Source: JBFKOL01 sp041628815
GTDB lineage: Bacteria > Bacteroidota > Bacteroidia > Chitinophagales > Saprospiraceae
Direction of reading: 5' to 3'
DNA length: 44,315 nucleotides
Assembly: GCA_041628815.1 (NCBI GenBank)
Contig: JBFKOL010000003.1
Span: 1-44,315 of the forward strand
Below, piece after piece: positions 32,828-40,752 of this stretch (within the stretch, counting starts at the first letter, position 1; each line of letters starts with the position of its first letter). The position numbers and the translations under genes are program-made. A model generated the notes under the pieces. That model saw only the letters and a program-made list of their open reading frames with translations, had not been told where the DNA came from and did no database searches.

Positions 32828-33619
32828 CTATATCTTCACCATTTTCTCCAATATCGGATAATCCCATCCTTCAATCTCCAAAATATAGAGTCCGGACGGC
32901 AAATGGTGTACATCGATCCTCTTTCTCTCAATGCGATCGACATCTGCAAATGAGTGCTGCAATACCATAACCCCGGAACGATCATACAGACGCACCATTA
33001 AGGTCCTGGGTCTTGTCAACCTAAGTTTGATGTAAAGTTGGTCTGACATTGGGTTGGGAGCAATTACAATTTCGTTTTCGAGGATGTCCTCCTCGGGAAA
33101 TGGGATACGCGGCAATTCTGCATAATAGGTCTCCCAAGTTCCGCAATTCATCAGTTGCTTCATATCCTCGAAATGTACCTTGTCAATGCCTTCGATCAAT
33201 GGACCCACAATCGAATCATTCTCTATGTTCAAATACGAATTAAAACATGCAGGTAAATAATAATGCCAACCATAATTCTCAGGATATCTCCTTGGAGTCA
33301 TTAAATATTCCTTACCCGGTATCAACCACCCGGTACCTTTCTCGCAGGAGGCAGAAGAGCCGTTGTGTATAAAAATTGTGTCGCCAATAGCTTCATTGCC
33401 ATGCAACAATTCGATGACTTCCACCAATACGCCTTTGCCAACCTCGATCCTTTCTGCAATCCTTCCCCTCAGGATAAAAAAATGGTCCCGATTATTTTGG
33501 GATTGTAAGTTTACGGTCTCCAAATAATTACACAAGGAAGGATACAAGTGACATGTGCAAGCGACTGACTCTGTACTCCATTGTAACAGTACCACTAATA
33601 CGATCAACCTAAAATTCAT
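32828..33619 (-). CDS. T9SS-exported protein with TIMP-like mature N-terminus
   Basis: ATG 33619 ('MNFRLIVLVVLLQW') gives a 20-residue signal peptide ending 'ESVA', so the mature protein would begin Cys21-Thr-Cys23 ('CTCHLYPSLC'). TIMPs and netrin-module proteins start in a similar way, with an N-terminal Cys that can chelate zinc. About 170 residues of a beta-rich domain with several Cys follow ('SASCEKGTGWLIPGKEYLM' is also NTR-like). The last ~70 residues are a type A T9SS sorting domain: 'IAPNPMSDQLYIKL', 'RLYDRSGVMVLQ', 'LPSGLYILEI', 'KMVKI'. The product should therefore be secreted or attached to the cell surface. Upstream in-frame codons to 33712 are unlikely to be used. Confidence 0.8.
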   Translation of the reverse strand: MNFRLIVLVVLLQWSTESVACTCHLYPSLCNYLETVNLQSQNNRDHFFILRGRIAERIEVGKGVLVEVIELLHGNEAIGDTIFIHNGSSASCEKGTGWLIPGKEYLMTPRRYPENYGWHYYLPACFNSYLNIENDSIVGPLIEGIDKVHFEDMKQLMNCGTWETYYAELPRIPFPEEDILENEIVIAPNPMSDQLYIKLRLTRPRTLMVRLYDRSGVMVLQHSFADVDRIERKRIDVHHLPSGLYILEIEGWDYPILEKMVKI

Positions 33620-33763
33620 GAAGATCGATTTTTTAATAATAACGGATGGGAGTTCTTCTTGGCTGTTTCTCTGACTCGCGCACTCCCTATTATATTTCGT
33701 TATCCGTAGCATAATGCTATGGATGAATATCGATTTAAAAATTTCTATTCACGTTCGTTTCTG

Positions 33764-36700
33764 TCACCGACGCATAACAATCCGAACCGGTCCCATAAGT
33801 CCCGACGGCATCAACTCTTCTTCTCCCCGGTAAAACGGCAATGTTGTGAAAGTAACCTTTGACCCGGCATCCATTTTGGCATCGCCGATCAACCGGTTCC
33901 CCCAGGTGTTGACGACACGGATCTCGAGTTGATTGGTGCCTTCCCTTATTCCCCTTGTAATATCGACGATGTATGGTTTCTTCCAAGCAACACCCTGTTT
34001 AACACCATTGACCCACACCTCGGCGATGACTTGTACGTCTCCTAGAGATACTTCACAGATCGCATTCTGAGTCAATTTATCGATGCTAAATGTGTTTTTA
34101 TAGGTGCCCACCCCTGAAAAGTATTTGATACCAGGATCTTCACTTTCTGCCCAGGACCCCAGCGTGTCCATAGTAATCGATGCCGGGGCACCACGACCTT
34201 CCTGGAAATTAACTTCCCACGGCCCTTTGATTTCTTCGACTAGGGACGGCGTGACGGGTGGAATATGGAAACCACCATTTTCGATCCCTCCTTCAAATAC
34301 GATGAACGTGGCATCCCACGGACCCATGTTGGTCCATACGATGGTCCTTCCATTTTCTACCCTATACGATACTTCCGATACTTTTCCGTTCACCGGGTCC
34401 CAGACCATCGGTTTCTTACCGGAAACCCGGAAACTGATTTCTACCGGAGTGGGCTTTTCACTCCTGTTATTCAGCCAATAGATGTCCCGGTCACCATCTC
34501 TCCTGTGCCGAAATAGAATTTTATTATTTGCCCCGCTTATTACTACATCTGGTTGCAACTCCAACGAGGCGACACTGGTCACATTGGGATGCTGCCACAC
34601 CTCATTGGCTATGCGTTGAAATTCCTGTTGGTCATCTGACAGGCTCGGCGACAGGGTGGGTCGTTTTCCTACAAGCTTGGCGCCGCCAATTACCAGAGTC
34701 CTGATCTTTTTCAGAACCGGTAAAGTCATTTGTTCGGCACTTTCATCCAGAATCAAAACCCGGTAGGTGTTCCCACTTGGTGCCAACAATTGACCGTTTT
34801 TCACTTCAATTGCTTCGACCAGTGCGGTCGCATTGACAAAATCAAACTCGTATCCCGCCGGTATTTCGGGCAGTTTTTCACGGCAGATCCAGGTGATGTT
34901 CGTGTTTTCGCCGTAGTAATAAAGGATGTCCGCTACGTTTCTACCCTGCTGAAGGAGATAACAACTCCTTGAAAGATAATCTATCCAAGGCCGCGCCTGC
35001 TCTGCCCAAGTCTCGTGCCGGGTAAAATACTGCCCGAAAGGACCCAGCGAGAATCCTGGCTTTTTATCGTCCAAGGGCTGGTGTACCGAGGTATGGATGA
35101 CAAAACGGTTTAACCCGGACGCAAGTTCCAGGTCCGCAGTCCTTTTGAGACGTCCCGGATGCTCTTGGAAAGACTTGCCGATTGAAGTCATTGACTCTGC
35201 AGCTACGTAAGTCTTACCATAGATATGTGCCACCGATGCCGACTCCCTGATGTCCGCCTCGCTGCGTACCTCTTCATCATTACCACCTGCCAGGCTACCT
35301 GGTGTCCACATTGCCGACATGGGTATGTCCGCATTGCGCTTTACGTCCATACCGTCGGCCAGGTAGATCCGCTTGTTCTCGTGCGATTCGGTATAGCGCT
35401 GCATTCCGCGTTTGTGCAATTCTTCTCCGATCACATCGTAGTGATTTGCGGCTATCATCTCACCGATCGTTTTCCTGAAGTCCCAGAGGAAGCTTTCGCT
35501 GGCTTCCCGGCTTTCAACAACACGCCCGGTGAGCACGGGGATCCAAGGAAGGATTGAATAACCCCTTCTTTGTTCAAATTCCTGGGGAAAATCGTGCGTC
35601 CAGTTCATGTGCCCCGCCTCGTAGCTATCGAGGATCACGTAACCCAGGCCTTCAGCACCCATATTCCCACCAGTCGCATCCAGATACATATCAAGGTAGG
35701 TATTGATATAGCGCCTCACGGCATCTTCATCCAGTTTGTCCACCTCCAGACCGGTGGCCTCGGGTGAGGCTGGATGATTCTGACGCCCGGTAAGCGAATA
35801 GCCCAATCGAATGATCACCCACTCTCCTTCCGGTACTTCCCATGAGAGGGAACCTTCTTCCCGCATCAATTCTGTCAGATCGACCACTTGGCCTTTGTCA
35901 ATCGCGTTTGTTGCCGGTCCCGAATAGGTGGGAGTATCTTCTGTCCAGGGAGTGAATCCCGCTTTGTCTTCATACTGATCGATGCGGTCGACCGGATACA
36001 AAACAAACTCGGCTACATTGACGCCATCGGGATCGCCAGGACCTAAGTTGAACCCGAACATGCTGGCGAATGGATTCGGTTGTGCCGGGAGCGTCTCGTA
36101 GGCAATGCGCCAGTATTTTCCGGTATGTGGTTCAAAAGCTACCGTATGATGTGGAACTATCGATCCCGAAACCCTTGCGATGGTTACATATTCCACCCCG
36201 TCGTCGCTGACCTGGAGGCTACAATTTTCGGGATTGCCGTTAAACTCGGCAAGGGGCGCCTGACTGGCACCGACAAGTGAAAAAGCCTTGAAGGTCTGCG
36301 ATTGTTCAAATTCGTACTGTATCCACATAAGTTCTCCGACTTCCTGAGGTGGCAGAAAACTTGTTTTATGCAGGTCACCATCGGTCAGTTGGGATAGATC
36401 GAATTCGCCTCCGCTGGAAGACACTGCAGGATTTAGTGCGGACAGATGCGTTTCAGGAGTAGGCAGCTCAAAACCGACGACCAGTGCATCTCGATAAAAT
36501 TCCGGTCTTTTACCTCCACCACCCCCGGTTAAACCTACCTCCAAAGGAACATGCTGGAATGGACCTGTCGTGGAGGACGGTTTCGGCAATACCCCATTAA
36601 ACACCTGTCCTCCGGAAACCTTGGTCTCGGTCCATACATATTTCTTCATGCCATCAGCCGGCATGACCCAGGGACCACCGGTCACACTCCACCCGGGAGA

Positions 36701-37066
36701 ACCCGCAATGGTCAGCTCCATTCCTTTGGCCGACGTCAGCTCGGTGGCGTAACGAAAAGCTTCCTTCCACTCCGGAGTCATAAAGACCAGCTTGTTCGGC
36801 ACGACTTCCGGGGTAAAAAGGTTCGCATCGAAATTATGTACACCTCCAATTCCGACCCGCTCCATCCACGCGAGGTCTTCCTGGATTCCCTCTTTCGTGA
36901 TGTTTCCATTCATCCAATGCCACCAGACCCTTGGTCTGGCTTCGTTGGGAGGGTTCTTAAAGAGGTCTTTGGAAAGCCCCTGAGTGAAGGAGCCCACTGG
37001 AAACAGAAACGAGGTTGCCACGATAATAAATCCAAAGCGTATAAAAGCGTTTTCTGATGTCTTCAT
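33764..37066 (-). CDS. GH106 alpha-L-rhamnosidase
   Basis: The 1100-residue exported protein (signal peptide 1-29) opens with the GH106 signature 'RPRVWWHWMNGNITKEGIQEDLAWM' and 'GIGGVHNFDANLF' (residues 45-83). It contains the conserved 'YVILDSYEAGHMNW' with Glu483 and 'YVAAESMTSIG' with Glu624, about 141 residues apart. That spacing fits the acid/base pair known in Bacteroides GH106 enzymes, though my assignment is by spacing only. A carbohydrate-binding-like beta domain lies at about 225-360, and two beta-sandwiches are at the C-terminus. The enzyme removes terminal alpha-L-rhamnose from pectic rhamnogalacturonan or similar glycans. No SusC/SusD pair is seen in the window; the neighbouring esterase likely removes acyl groups from the same substrate. 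Confidence 0.9.
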   Translation of the reverse strand: MKTSENAFIRFGFIIVATSFLFPVGSFTQGLSKDLFKNPPNEARPRVWWHWMNGNITKEGIQEDLAWMERVGIGGVHNFDANLFTPEVVPNKLVFMTPEWKEAFRYATELTSAKGMELTIAGSPGWSVTGGPWVMPADGMKKYVWTETKVSGGQVFNGVLPKPSSTTGPFQHVPLEVGLTGGGGGKRPEFYRDALVVGFELPTPETHLSALNPAVSSSGGEFDLSQLTDGDLHKTSFLPPQEVGELMWIQYEFEQSQTFKAFSLVGASQAPLAEFNGNPENCSLQVSDDGVEYVTIARVSGSIVPHHTVAFEPHTGKYWRIAYETLPAQPNPFASMFGFNLGPGDPDGVNVAEFVLYPVDRIDQYEDKAGFTPWTEDTPTYSGPATNAIDKGQVVDLTELMREEGSLSWEVPEGEWVIIRLGYSLTGRQNHPASPEATGLEVDKLDEDAVRRYINTYLDMYLDATGGNMGAEGLGYVILDSYEAGHMNWTHDFPQEFEQRRGYSILPWIPVLTGRVVESREASESFLWDFRKTIGEMIAANHYDVIGEELHKRGMQRYTESHENKRIYLADGMDVKRNADIPMSAMWTPGSLAGGNDEEVRSEADIRESASVAHIYGKTYVAAESMTSIGKSFQEHPGRLKRTADLELASGLNRFVIHTSVHQPLDDKKPGFSLGPFGQYFTRHETWAEQARPWIDYLSRSCYLLQQGRNVADILYYYGENTNITWICREKLPEIPAGYEFDFVNATALVEAIEVKNGQLLAPSGNTYRVLILDESAEQMTLPVLKKIRTLVIGGAKLVGKRPTLSPSLSDDQQEFQRIANEVWQHPNVTSVASLELQPDVVISGANNKILFRHRRDGDRDIYWLNNRSEKPTPVEISFRVSGKKPMVWDPVNGKVSEVSYRVENGRTIVWTNMGPWDATFIVFEGGIENGGFHIPPVTPSLVEEIKGPWEVNFQEGRGAPASITMDTLGSWAESEDPGIKYFSGVGTYKNTFSIDKLTQNAICEVSLGDVQVIAEVWVNGVKQGVAWKKPYIVDITRGIREGTNQLEIRVVNTWGNRLIGDAKMDAGSKVTFTTLPFYRGEEELMPSGLMGPVRIVMRR

Positions 37067-37259
37067 ACTGTGATTATTACAATATCATAAGGATTGTATT
37101 AGAAAGATATTTTTCCAGGTATCCAAGATACGATATGATGCAGTGTGCAATCAAACGGCGTAATCCAAACGATCAGGACCGTATCATTTATGTGAAAGAG
37201 GGTGTTCACATTTGATACGGCGATATTTTCTGATCAACTCACTGTTTGTCCCGGGTATC

Positions 37260-38873
37260 CTATTTCCTCGCAAGCTCCCTCTGAATTACCGGGGTGATGA
37301 GCTTCTTCATCAACCAGAATCCGTACTCCGAAGGGTGAACACCATCTTGCGCCACATTCGGATCCATCCCATTGGATGCATTCTTCATGGCACTGTGGTA
37401 ATTGACAAAGGGTATGCCCTGCTTCGTGGACAAATCCTCCAGGCGCGTGTTGAGCGCTACGATCATTCCCGACCTGTCGCCCAGGGCGCGGTTCCACTCA
37501 AATTTGGTAGCGGGCAGCACCGAAGCCAGGATGACCCTGATGTTGTTGGCCCGAGCTATCTCCACCATGGATTGGATGTTGTGCATCGTGAAGTCAGCAT
37601 CATACGTGCCCGTATTCTCTGCGACATCATTGGTACCGATATGAATGACGACCAAATTTGGTTTCAGATCCACCACATCCTGTCTGAAACGGAGCAGCAG
37701 CTGCATGGAGGTCTGGCCACTGATCCCCCTGCCTATATAATCGTTGTCCTTGAAAAAAGCCGGATCGGTATTGACCCACCCCTCGGTGATTGAATTTCCG
37801 AGGAAGACCACTCTTTGCTCACCAGGTACTGGCTCCGCCAAAGCCTTGTTTTCTTCTCGGTAACGCGCCAGGTTGGCATAATCGATTTGCATCTGTTTGA
37901 TGCGTTCTACTTTTCCTTTTTCGACCGCATCTTGTCCATACAGTTTTTCATACTTGTTGGGATACAATTTTTGGAGGTATCCCTGTAGTTTTAGCCAGTC
38001 TCCAAATCGCTCGTACCAGCTATCCGTGGGCAAGCCCTGTTCGCGCATGCCAAAACCATGCCCGCCTTTTTCGTAAATGTGCAACTCGGCAGGTTGACCC
38101 GCCTCAAACCATTTTCGATAAATGTTCATACTGCAGGGCACCATCTGCAACTGGTCGTCACCTGCCACCGTGATAAATATGGGTGTTTTTTCTTTTGGTA
38201 TTTCCGAACCGATAATAGCAGGTTCGTAGGCATAGACTGGCGCCACAAAATTGGGGCGATTCTGCTCATTGGCGTTGTAGGCCGCCGACATAGCGAGGGT
38301 TCCTCCGGCGGAAAATCCCATGATGCCGATTTTATCCGGTTTGATGTCGAACTCATCTGCACGGTTTCTTACGAATTCCATGGCCGTCAGGGCATCCATC
38401 ATAGCCAGTGGGACGATGGGTGCATTGGCTTCATCCAGTTGGTTAAAATCCGTCATTTTGGTCATCAATTCCTGGACAGGGTTGTTGGTCAGGCTGTGGG
38501 CAAGGCGGTATTTCAACACAAAAGCTGCCACTCCCATAGTGTTTAACCACTCTGCCACCTTCCTACCTTCATCTTCCATACTCAGGATATGAAAGGCACC
38601 TCCCGGGGCTATGATGACGGCTGTCCCGGTGGCAAGGTAGTACGGTGGCAGGTAGGCGGTTACCGTGGGCCGGGTGACATTATAGACTATTTCGGCGTTA
38701 AAAAGATTGGCAGTGTCCACCGCTTCTTCCCAGGTCCAGCTTTCTGATCCCTCCGGCACACCATCATACAATGGATAGATTTCCTGCCCTGTCAGATAAT
38801 GAAACAGGAAAAAATAGACAAGACCAATCATCATTCTTTGCAACCAGAAGGTTTTTACAAAAGGATATATCAT
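37260..38873 (-). CDS. Two-domain carbohydrate esterase (alpha/beta-hydrolase plus SGNH)
   Basis: The 537-residue exported protein has an N-terminal hydrophobic stretch (14-30, ending 'LTGQ'). Residues about 60-300 are a BD-FAE/acetyl-xylan-esterase-like alpha/beta hydrolase with Ser188 ('MGFSAGGT'), Asp239 or Asp240 ('TVAGDDQLQ') and His272 ('KGGHGFGM'). Residues about 350-535 are an SGNH/GDSL hydrolase with all four blocks: Ser361 ('FLGNSITEGW'), Gly in 'GRGISGQT', Asn415 ('HIGTNDVAE'), and Asp510 with His513 ('DGVHPSEYG'). Both active sites look intact, so it may remove two kinds of ester group from a plant or algal polysaccharide. It lies 193 nt upstream of the rhamnosidase gene on the same strand, so joint expression is likely. 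Confidence 0.88.
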   Translation of the reverse strand: MIYPFVKTFWLQRMMIGLVYFFLFHYLTGQEIYPLYDGVPEGSESWTWEEAVDTANLFNAEIVYNVTRPTVTAYLPPYYLATGTAVIIAPGGAFHILSMEDEGRKVAEWLNTMGVAAFVLKYRLAHSLTNNPVQELMTKMTDFNQLDEANAPIVPLAMMDALTAMEFVRNRADEFDIKPDKIGIMGFSAGGTLAMSAAYNANEQNRPNFVAPVYAYEPAIIGSEIPKEKTPIFITVAGDDQLQMVPCSMNIYRKWFEAGQPAELHIYEKGGHGFGMREQGLPTDSWYERFGDWLKLQGYLQKLYPNKYEKLYGQDAVEKGKVERIKQMQIDYANLARYREENKALAEPVPGEQRVVFLGNSITEGWVNTDPAFFKDNDYIGRGISGQTSMQLLLRFRQDVVDLKPNLVVIHIGTNDVAENTGTYDADFTMHNIQSMVEIARANNIRVILASVLPATKFEWNRALGDRSGMIVALNTRLEDLSTKQGIPFVNYHSAMKNASNGMDPNVAQDGVHPSEYGFWLMKKLITPVIQRELARK

Positions 38874-38900
38874 CTGTTTGTTATTTCTAAGTTTGGAAAA

Positions 38901-39995
38901 TTATGAACCCTCTCCCCAATCCAAATGCGAATCATCGCAGAAGGGTCCGGCAGATGTAAGTTTGCACTTGCACAACTTTACTTTGCCAGACTTTCTAGCT
39001 TCGAAAGCGAGAGGTTTGAATTTCGATCCGTGGTGCATGCCATCGCAGAAGGGCTGATTCTTACTACGTCCACATCGGCACCAGAGGTAGGTCTTTGCTT
39101 TTTCCAGCATGACAGTTGCCGGTTCTGGGATCGCCGTCCTATACTTTGTGAAGCCTTTTGATATCTCACTTTCCGGATTGCGCGCCGTAACCGCCGGGTA
39201 GAAATAAGCCGCTGTCCATTCTTCCTTGGGATCTGTCTGTAGTCCGTAGGAGGCGGGAAAACGATGGGTGTATAACGCGGTGCCAAACAACTGATCCCAG
39301 ATCGAAAACATATTCCCGTAATTGCCATTAGGATCACTTACTCCGTCCGCCATCGATTTGCCGTGATGTGCGTGGTGAAACGCAGGTGTAATGATTACGC
39401 GTTCCAAAAAGTAGGCCAATGGAGCTAAGAGCCTTGACCGGTATAGTGGTGCATCCCACTTCACGGTACTGTGAGAGCCAATGATGACCAATTGCTTAAG
39501 GATAAGTCCAAGCGCGACAGCCTTACCCAAACCGGCAAATAGACAAAAGCCCACCCACCAGATATTCGGCATTAAGACGTAATACAACCCTGCATTGCGG
39601 TAGGACACAAAGAATCCCATTTCTTCAGCCTGGTGGTGTGGCCGGTGCAGCTTCCAGAGAAACTCATACTCATGGGCCGACCGATGGTACCAGTATTGCA
39701 AAACATCGTCTATGAGCAGATAAAACACCAATCCCATCCACAGGTTCCACCCCATCCACATCCCGACCGCCTTGGGTGCCGTGAGTCCCGCCACAAATGC
39801 CATAAACAAGACAATCGCTGGTTTGATAACGATCGATAACGCAAAGAAACCGCCTGCCTCTTGTATCCAGTCGCTGAAAGTGCGCTGTGTCCGGTGGAAG
39901 TAGCCCGCCAGCGTTTCCATCAGGGCAAAAAATACGAGTATACCAATTACCAGATAGGAATCTATACTGGGTATCTCGAGTAGGTCATTGATCAT
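38901..39995 (-). CDS. Fatty-acid hydroxylase/sterol desaturase fused to two CDGSH iron-sulfur motifs
   Basis: The start at ATG 39995 is used because the frame upstream is only the translated octamer repeat array. Residues 10-250 are an integral membrane di-iron hydroxylase with several helices and the three His boxes: His104-x-x-x-His108, His117-x-x-His-His121, and His207-His-x-His-His211. Residues about 300-360 carry two CDGSH (mitoNEET-like) 2Fe-2S motifs: Cys306, Cys308, Cys317, His321 ('CRCGRSKNQPFCDGMH') and Cys342, Cys344, Cys353, His357 ('CKCKLTSAGPFCDDSH'). The fused iron-sulfur part could supply electrons to the di-iron site, work otherwise done by a separate reductase. Lipid or sterol-like hydroxylation is the likely activity. 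Confidence 0.9.
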   Translation of the reverse strand: MINDLLEIPSIDSYLVIGILVFFALMETLAGYFHRTQRTFSDWIQEAGGFFALSIVIKPAIVLFMAFVAGLTAPKAVGMWMGWNLWMGLVFYLLIDDVLQYWYHRSAHEYEFLWKLHRPHHQAEEMGFFVSYRNAGLYYVLMPNIWWVGFCLFAGLGKAVALGLILKQLVIIGSHSTVKWDAPLYRSRLLAPLAYFLERVIITPAFHHAHHGKSMADGVSDPNGNYGNMFSIWDQLFGTALYTHRFPASYGLQTDPKEEWTAAYFYPAVTARNPESEISKGFTKYRTAIPEPATVMLEKAKTYLWCRCGRSKNQPFCDGMHHGSKFKPLAFEARKSGKVKLCKCKLTSAGPFCDDSHLDWGEGS

Positions 39996-40045
39996 GAGAT
40001 GAAAATAATTCAGAATTATGAATTTACAATTTTGAGTGAGGTATT

Positions 40046-40148
40046 GGGTTGCGGGTTGCCGGGTTGCCGGGTTGCCGGATTGCCGGGTTGCCGGGTTGCC
40101 GGGTTGCCGGGTTGCCGGATTGCCGGGTTGCCGGGTTGCCGGGTTGCC
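40046..40148. repeat. Octanucleotide tandem repeat (GGGTTGCC), 13 units with a 40-bp super-repeat
   Basis: Thirteen consecutive units (the first one base short) have the form GGGTTGCC. Units 5 and 10 (40077-40084 and 40117-40124) read GGATTGCC, so the array also has a 40-bp period of five units. It lies between the divergent desaturase-fusion gene (starts 39995) and the small GlsB-like gene (starts 40201), 50-60 nt from each. Both flanking genes have repeat-encoded open frames running into them, which would be misread as N-terminal extensions. Confidence 0.95.
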
Positions 40149-40200
40149 CAAGTACATAACTTTTTCCTATCTTATGAACATATTAAAACAATTATATAGC

Positions 40201-40452
40201 ATGGATGCATCCAGTCTTATTGCTTTTCTTCTAATTGGTGCCATAGCTGGTTGGCTTGCCGGATTAATCATGCGCGGTGGTGGCTTTGGCCTACTGGGTA
40301 ATATCATTTTGGGCGTGATCGGCGCCTTTGTCGGCGGATGGTTGAAAAGCCAATTCGACCTGCCCCTCGGCAGTGGCCTTATCGGCTCTATTTTGACCTC
40401 GATGATCGGTGCCGTCGTAATACTTTTTATTGCCGGGCTTTTCAAGAGGTAG
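40201..40452 (+). CDS. GlsB/YeaQ/YmgE family membrane protein
   Basis: From ATG 40201 the 83-residue protein begins 'MDASSLIAFLLIGAIAGWLAGLIMRGGGFG'. It has three hydrophobic helices rich in Gly ('LLGNIILGVIGAFVGGW' and 'GLIGSILTSMIGAVVILFIAGLF'), the standard pattern of the GlsB/YeaQ/YmgE (transglycosylase-associated) family. Members are small inner-membrane proteins linked to envelope stress. The in-frame codons upstream of 40201 come from the octamer array and were left out. The array could alter its promoter spacing. Confidence 0.88.
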   Translation: MDASSLIAFLLIGAIAGWLAGLIMRGGGFGLLGNIILGVIGAFVGGWLKSQFDLPLGSGLIGSILTSMIGAVVILFIAGLFKR

Positions 40453-40752
40453 GTAGAAAAAGTTATCAAACCCAAGGACCCAGGGGCAAAAAAACAAGTC
40501 TGCCTGGTTTTCGGTCAGGTACGGATAACCCTAAACAGTCGATTCGTTGCTGTGACCTGTCGGCATGAATAAATCCTATCTCTACCGGAAAACCGACGCA
40601 GAGTGATCCTTCTGGGGTCAGATGGCAGATTGGACAAAGTTTCTGCATTCATTTCCGCAATGCAGCAGATTTTTCCGACTTGGATATGCTCTTGGACGCT
40701 CCGATTTGTCCTCAGTAGTAATGCGAAGGTGAACATTGTGCATGTGCCATAA
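40453..40752. other. 300-nt gap without a recognised gene
   Basis: No frame with family resemblance is seen on either strand, and there is no clear terminator hairpin after the GlsB-like gene. The molybdenum hydroxylase large-subunit gene ends at the right border. Confidence 0.5.

Noticed and set aside
40046..40148. CRISPR array or Gly/Asn/Pro-rich repeat protein encoded on either strand
   Set aside because: There are no spacers, and the open frames through the octamers exist only because 8-nt units happen to lack stops. The real genes start at 39995 (minus) and 40201 (plus), where family-like sequence begins.
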